Of a DNA stretch of 64,000 bases, positions 59,991-64,000 are shown one piece after another. Both the position numbers and the translations under genes were made by a program. The DNA is from CAVRGQ01 sp963720785 (GTDB taxonomy: Bacteria > Actinomycetota > Acidimicrobiia > IMCC26256 > DASPTH01). How positions within the stretch are numbered: position 1 is the stretch's first letter; every line of letters begins with the position of its first letter. The stretch lies in assembly GCA_963720785.1 (NCBI GenBank), contig CAVRGQ010000008.1, forward strand, positions 62,001-126,000. The letters are read 5' to 3'. The notes beneath the pieces are model-generated. The model was given only the letters and a program-made list of their open reading frames with translations. It searched no databases and was not told the origin of the DNA.

Positions 59991-60949
59991 TGGTCGAAGC
60001 CGATCATGCGCAGCTCGGGCCGCAGCTCGACGCCGCTCGCCTCCCGGACACGTCGCTGCACCTCGAGCACGAGGGCGCGCACGTCGGCCGCGGTGGCCCC
60101 CGCCTCGGCCTGGATGAAGTTGGCGTGCTTGTCGGACACGACGGCACCGCCGACGCGGAAGCCCTGCAACCCTGCCGCGTCGATCAACCGGCCGGCGGAG
60201 TCGCCCTCGGGGTTGGCGAACACCGAGCCGGCGTTGGCCCCGCCGGGTTGGTGCTCCCGGCGCCACTTCACGATCTCGGCGACCCGCGCCTCGCACGCCG
60301 TGGCATCGTCGGCCGTGGTGCGGAACACCGCGCCCACCACCACCTCGGCGGGGCCCAGCTCGGAGTGGCGGTATCCGAGGCCCAGCGCCGCGGCCGCACG
60401 GGTGGTGACCGCGCCGGTGCCGAAGAGATCGGCCACGCGGGCGTGCTCGAGCACCTCGACGGTCTCCCGGCCGTGGCCACCGGCGTTCATGCGCACCGCA
60501 CCGCCCACGCTGCCGGGGATGCCCACGTAGAACTCGAGGCCGGTGCGGCCGGCGGCGGCGCTGCGACGGGCCAGCACCGGCAGGGGCACCGCGCCCCCGG
60601 CCGAAACCAGGTCTGCGGCCACCAGGTCGTCGGCGAGGCCGTCGGCGCCGCCGTCGGGAGTGAAGGTGAGCTCCTCGAGCCTGCCCTCCAGCACCACGCC
60701 GAGGCCCGGGAACCCGGCGTCGGCCAGGAGGAGGTTGGAGCCCCGCCCCACGAAGAGGAGCGGCGGGCGGCGCGGTGCGACCACCGTCGCGACCGCGGCG
60801 AGATCGGCCTCGGCCCGCACGCGCACCAGCACCGCGACCGGGCCGCCGAGCTTGTACGTGGTGAACCCGGCCAACGGGACGTCGCGGGTGACCGCGCCGG
60901 GCAGCTGGGCGTCGAGCTCGGCGAAGAGGTCGTCGAGCGGCGAGGTCAT
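59987..60949 (-). CDS. murB: UDP-N-acetylenolpyruvoylglucosamine reductase MurB
   Basis: 320 residues. FAD-binding LAGFTTYKLGGPVAVLVRV and LLFVGRGSNLLLADAGFPG; the active site has FYVGIPGSVGGAVRMNAGGH and the Ser/Glu ligands in GGANAGSVFANPEGDSAGRL. It makes UDP-MurNAc. ATG 60949, 7 bases after the murC stop. Intact. Confidence 0.96.
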   Translation of the reverse strand: MTSPLDDLFAELDAQLPGAVTRDVPLAGFTTYKLGGPVAVLVRVRAEADLAAVATVVAPRRPPLLFVGRGSNLLLADAGFPGLGVVLEGRLEELTFTPDGGADGLADDLVAADLVSAGGAVPLPVLARRSAAAGRTGLEFYVGIPGSVGGAVRMNAGGHGRETVEVLEHARVADLFGTGAVTTRAAAALGLGYRHSELGPAEVVVGAVFRTTADDATACEARVAEIVKWRREHQPGGANAGSVFANPEGDSAGRLIDAAGLQGFRVGGAVVSDKHANFIQAEAGATAADVRALVLEVQRRVREASGVELRPELRMIGFDQ

Positions 60950-60956
60950 GGCGCGG

Positions 60957-62393
60957 TCACGTCCGGGCCGCCAGCCACTCGTCGGGCGCGGTGGTCAGGT
61001 CGCCGGCGCCGAGCGTCAGGACGACGTCGCCGGCGCGCGCCAGCGCGGGCACGTGGCGCACGAGGTCGGCGCGGTGCGGCAGGTACACCACGTGCTGCTC
61101 GGGGTGGGCGTCGAGCACCGCCTGGAGCACGAGGCGCCCCGACACCCCCGGCCGCGGCTGCTCCCCCGCCGCGTACACCTCGGTGAGCACGAGCGTGTCG
61201 GCGCCGACGAACGAGTCGGCGAAGTCGCGCCACAGCGCCTCGGTGCGCGTGTAGCGGTGCGGCTGGAAGACGGCCACGACGCGGCCCCACCCGCCCTCGC
61301 GCGCAGCGTGGATCATCGCGTCGACGTCACTCGGCAGGTGCGCATAGTCGTCGACGTAGGTGATGCCATGGCGCTCGCCGCGGAACTGGAAACGCCGGGC
61401 GACACCCCCGAACCCGCCGAGCGCGCGCTGCACGTCGGCGAACGCCACGCCCAGCTCGAGTGCGAGTGCGGCCGCGCCGGTCGCGTTGCTCGCGTTGTGC
61501 CGGCCGGGCACGGGCAGCTCGATGGTGCCGACCGATTCGCCGCGCACGACGAGATCGAACCGACTGCCCCCACGCGCCCCCTCGTACGCGTCGATGCGGT
61601 AGGTGGCGTCGCCGGCGTAGCCGTAGGTGACGAGCGAGTCGGGGCCCGCGTGGATCGACTCGCGCACGTCGGCGCGCGCGGCGAGCGCGGCCACGACGTC
61701 GTCGTCGGCGCACACCACCCGCACGCCGGGAGCCTGCGCGAGGAAGGCGGCGAAGGCCTCCACGAGCGCGCCGAAGTCGCCGTAGTGGTCGAGGTGGTCG
61801 GGCAGCACGCTCGTGACGATCACGTCGGTCGGCGCGAGCTCGAGGAAGGTGCCGTCGCTCTCGTCGGCCTCCACCACGAGACGGTCGCCGTCGTCCTCCC
61901 AGAGCGCGTTGGTGCCGACCTCGTTGAGGTCGCCGCCGATCACGAAGCTCGGCTTGCGGCCCGCGGCGCGCAGGATCAGCGCCAGCATCGACGACGTCGT
62001 GGTCTTGCCGTGGCTGCCCGCCACGGCGACGGTGGTGCGGGCGGCCACGATGGCGCGCAGCGCGTCGGCGCGGCGCAGCACGGCGACGCCGCGCGCGACC
62101 GCGGCCTCCACCTCGGGATTGGTGCGCGGGATCGCGGTGGAGATCACCACCGCGTCGACGTCGGCGGGCAGGTTGGCGGCGTCGTGACCGACCGTGGTGG
62201 TGACGCCGAGCGCTCCGAGGCGCTCGAACGCAGCGGACCCGCGCAGGTCGGAACCACTCACCCGGTGCCCCATCCGCGCGAGCACGGTGGCGATCGCGCT
62301 CATCCCCGCGCCCCCGACGCCCACGATGTGCACCGCTCGCGGCGACGACAGGTCGAGGTCGATCGCGGTGTCGCGGAGGTGGTCGGGAGTCAT
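60957..62393 (-). CDS. murC: UDP-N-acetylmuramate--L-alanine ligase MurC
   Basis: 478 residues. N-terminal Rossmann domain (VHIVGVGGAGMSAIATVLA), ATP loop AVAGSHGKTTTSSMLAL, substrate region VEADESDGTFLEL and central LPVPGRHNASNATGAAALA, then the C-terminal ligase domain (VDDYAHLPSDVDAMIHAA). It adds the first amino acid of the peptide stem. ATG 62393 overlaps the murG stop (ATGA). Intact. Confidence 0.96.
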   Translation of the reverse strand: MTPDHLRDTAIDLDLSSPRAVHIVGVGGAGMSAIATVLARMGHRVSGSDLRGSAAFERLGALGVTTTVGHDAANLPADVDAVVISTAIPRTNPEVEAAVARGVAVLRRADALRAIVAARTTVAVAGSHGKTTTSSMLALILRAAGRKPSFVIGGDLNEVGTNALWEDDGDRLVVEADESDGTFLELAPTDVIVTSVLPDHLDHYGDFGALVEAFAAFLAQAPGVRVVCADDDVVAALAARADVRESIHAGPDSLVTYGYAGDATYRIDAYEGARGGSRFDLVVRGESVGTIELPVPGRHNASNATGAAALALELGVAFADVQRALGGFGGVARRFQFRGERHGITYVDDYAHLPSDVDAMIHAAREGGWGRVVAVFQPHRYTRTEALWRDFADSFVGADTLVLTEVYAAGEQPRPGVSGRLVLQAVLDAHPEQHVVYLPHRADLVRHVPALARAGDVVLTLGAGDLTTAPDEWLAART

Positions 62394-63487
62394 CGGGTCC
62401 CCCGAGCAGTCGCCTCGACGAGGTCGGCGAAGCGCGCGGTGGCGTCGGGGCGCCCGAGCGTGCGGGCCGCCTCCCCCATCGCCGTGCGCCGCGCCGGGTC
62501 GGCGAGCAGCGGGTCGAGCGCGGCCGCGAGGCTGGCGCCGTCGAGCGCGTCGTCGCGGATCATCACCGCGGCGTCGGCCGCGACCAGGGCTTCGGCGTTG
62601 CGGGTCTGGTGGTCGCCCGGCGCGCCGGGCAGCGGCACCAGCACCGACGGGATCCCGACCGCGGTGAGCTCGGCGGTCATCCCGCCCGAGCGCGACACCA
62701 TCACCGCGGCCTCCGTGTACAGCGTGTCCATGTGGTCCTCGAAGCGCACCAACCGGTAGCCGAGCCGGTCACCGGCGGCTCGCAGGCGGGCGAGCCGGTC
62801 CGAACTCTCTTCGTAGTCGCGGGCACCGGTGACATGGTGGATCGTGACGTCGTCGCGGTCCCGCCAGCGGTCGTAGAGGTCCAGCGCGGCCCGGTTCAGC
62901 GAGCGGGCGCCGAGGCTGCCGCCCACCACCGCGACCACCGGCGGCTCCACCGGGCGGCGCACCACCGCGGCGATCGCGGGGCGGATCGGATTGCCGGTGA
63001 CCACGGCGCCGGGGAGGTCGGTGCCGGGCAGCGTCACCGCGGGCACCGCGCCGAGCCGCACCGCGATGCGGTTCGCCAGGCCAGGGTGGGCGTCGGCCTC
63101 GTGCACGACGACAGGGATGCGCAGCACCCGGGCCGCCACCACGGCGGGCAGCGACGCGTAACCACCCACCCCCACGACGACCGCGGGGCGGCGGCGGCGC
63201 ACGATGCCGAAGGCCTGCACCACGGCGAGGGCCGTGTCCCACAGTGTGCGGGCGTTCTGCAGCAGGCTGCGCGGGTCGACCTTGCGCAGGAGCCCCCGTC
63301 CGGGGAGCAGGTCGATGGAGAAGCCGGCCGCCGGCACCGCAGTCGCCTCGATCCCGCGGCGGGCGCCGACGAAGTGGAGGGCGTCGCGGGCGTGGCCGCG
63401 GGCGACCAGCTCCTCGGCGAGCGCGAGGGCCGGGAACACGTGCCCGCCGGTACCGCCCCCGGCCACGAGGACGTCGGTGCGGGTCAC
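62390..63487 (-). CDS. murG: UDP-GlcNAc transferase MurG
   Basis: 365 residues. GT-B fold with the signature LVAGGGTGGHVFPALALAEE and VVVGVGGYASLPAVVAARVL; the C-terminal donor site is PPVVAVVGGSLGARSLNRAA, VMVSRSGGMTAELTAVGIPS and HQTRNAEALVAADAAVMI. It turns lipid I into lipid II. GTG 63487 overlaps the ftsW stop (GTGA). Intact. Confidence 0.96.
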   Translation of the reverse strand: MTRTDVLVAGGGTGGHVFPALALAEELVARGHARDALHFVGARRGIEATAVPAAGFSIDLLPGRGLLRKVDPRSLLQNARTLWDTALAVVQAFGIVRRRRPAVVVGVGGYASLPAVVAARVLRIPVVVHEADAHPGLANRIAVRLGAVPAVTLPGTDLPGAVVTGNPIRPAIAAVVRRPVEPPVVAVVGGSLGARSLNRAALDLYDRWRDRDDVTIHHVTGARDYEESSDRLARLRAAGDRLGYRLVRFEDHMDTLYTEAAVMVSRSGGMTAELTAVGIPSVLVPLPGAPGDHQTRNAEALVAADAAVMIRDDALDGASLAAALDPLLADPARRTAMGEAARTLGRPDATARFADLVEATARGTR

Positions 63488-64000
63488 CGCGTGGCGGACG
63501 GCGTGCGGCCGCGGCTGGCGACGTTCACCAGGATCCCCGAGGCGAGCATCGTGGTGACCAGCGCCGAGCCCCCGAACGACACGAACGGCAGCGGGATGCC
63601 GGTGACCGGCAGCACGCCGACCACGGCGCCGATGTTGATGACCGCCTGCGCGACGACCCACATCGTCGTACCCGCGGCGAGGAGCGTGCCGAACCGGTCG
63701 GGTGCCCGCAGCGCGGCACGCGTGCCGAGGATGCCGAACACGACGAACAGGCCCATCACCACGAACGCGCCGATCAGGCCGAGCTCCTCGCCGATGATGG
63801 CGAAGATGAAGTCGGTGTGCGCGTTGGGCAGGAAGTTCCACTTCGCCGCGGCTGGCGCCGAGGCCCACGCCGGTGAGCCCGCCGCTCCCGATCGCGATGA
63901 GCGACTGCGCGATCTGGTACCCGGAGTTGCTCGAGTCGGCGAATGGGTGCAGGAACGTGAGCATCCGCTCACGGCGGTAGGGCTCCAACCAGGCGAGCGC
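63484..64000 (-). CDS. ftsW: Peptidoglycan polymerase FtsW (5' end off the window), one frameshift
   Basis: The C-terminal ~172 codons of the SEDS-family glycosyltransferase that polymerises septal peptidoglycan. Visible: MLTFLHPFADSSNSGYQIAQ, SLIAIGSGGLTGVGLGASR, then after an extra G near 63851 KWNFLPNAHTDFIFAIIGEE, and the last helices (VINIGAVVGVLPVTGIPLPF, VSFGGSALVTTMLASGIL). The QIAQSLIAIGSGG and LPNAHTDFIFA signatures are those of FtsW/RodA; position before murG makes it FtsW. It continues past 64000. Confidence 0.93.
   Translation of the reverse strand, partial: RSPGWSPTAVSGCSRSCTHSPTRATPGTRSRSRSSRSGAAGSPAWASAPAAAKWNFLPNAHTDFIFAIIGEELGLIGAFVVMGLFVVFGILGTRAALRAPDRFGTLLAAGTTMWVVAQAVINIGAVVGVLPVTGIPLPFVSFGGSALVTTMLASGILVNVASRGRTPSATR

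Noticed and set aside
1..64000. Search by eye for tRNA, rRNA, tmRNA, riboswitches, IS elements and prophage genes
   Set aside because: Nothing recognisable was seen. A covariance-model scan would be needed to exclude small RNAs.

Overview
The window is about 70% GC by eye and carries a dense block of housekeeping genes, mostly on the minus strand. It points to an actinobacterium, probably a deep-branching lineage such as Acidimicrobiia. The reasons are: the actinobacterial order thrS - HIT - pgsA - acyltransferase - pimA - pdxS/pdxT - yebC - ruvCAB - yajC/secD/secF - rel - hisS - aspS - rarA - alaS - ruvX - mltG; mycothiol ligase (mshC) and F420 reductase (npdG) genes; phosphatidylinositol-mannoside enzymes; and an ftsQ-ftsZ-pgeF-yggS-sepF-yggT-divIVA cluster without ftsA. 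The lineage call is inference. No rRNA, tRNA, CRISPR array, IS element or prophage was recognised.

Layout. 1-6354: mltG (runs off the left edge), ruvX, alaS, two small membrane proteins and rarA. 6406-7721: an ECF sigma factor with a membrane partner, closed by two hairpins. 7796-18830: aspS, hisS, rel, secF, secD, yajC and ruvB, ruvA, ruvC. 18884-22957: coxG-like and mobA-like genes, a PPOX oxidoreductase, yebC, pdxT, pdxS. 23006-28590: DUF3048 lipoprotein, htpX, lemA, pimA, acyltransferase, pgsA. 28849-31981 (plus): EF-G2-like factor and two membrane proteins. 31985-38678: small proteins, a hydrolase, HIT, thrS, mshC, npdG. 38745-39756: a lone AbiEi/DUF559 gene bounded by 27-bp inverted repeats. 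39784-47908: dnaE, a phosphodiesterase, an Rrf2 regulator, a two-component system and a small exported protein. 47927-50840: rluD, lspA, a DksA-like protein with a histone-H1-like tail, DUF167. 50893-54099 (plus): ileS. 54169-64000: divIVA, yggT, sepF, yggS, pgeF, ftsZ, ftsQ, murB, murC, murG and ftsW (runs off the right edge).

How the genes work together. The right end builds and divides the cell wall and mltG at the left end acts on the same peptidoglycan. pgsA, the acyltransferase and pimA form a phosphatidylinositol-mannoside pathway. ruvCAB, rarA, ruvX and dnaE serve DNA replication and repair. Six tRNA ligases or relatives (alaS, aspS, hisS, thrS, ileS and the relative mshC), with rel, link translation to the stringent response. 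pdxS/pdxT make PLP.

Two general signals stand out. Many operon heads have a TANNNT hexamer 6-7 nt before the start codon, the signature of leaderless transcripts; this fixes several starts. Many conserved genes also carry single-base indels, often an extra G in a GGGC run, densest at 8-14 kb. These look like sequencing or assembly errors, so broken genes are listed as CDS with the shift noted. The best candidate for something undescribed is the inverted-repeat-bounded AbiEi/DUF559 unit at 38745-39756.
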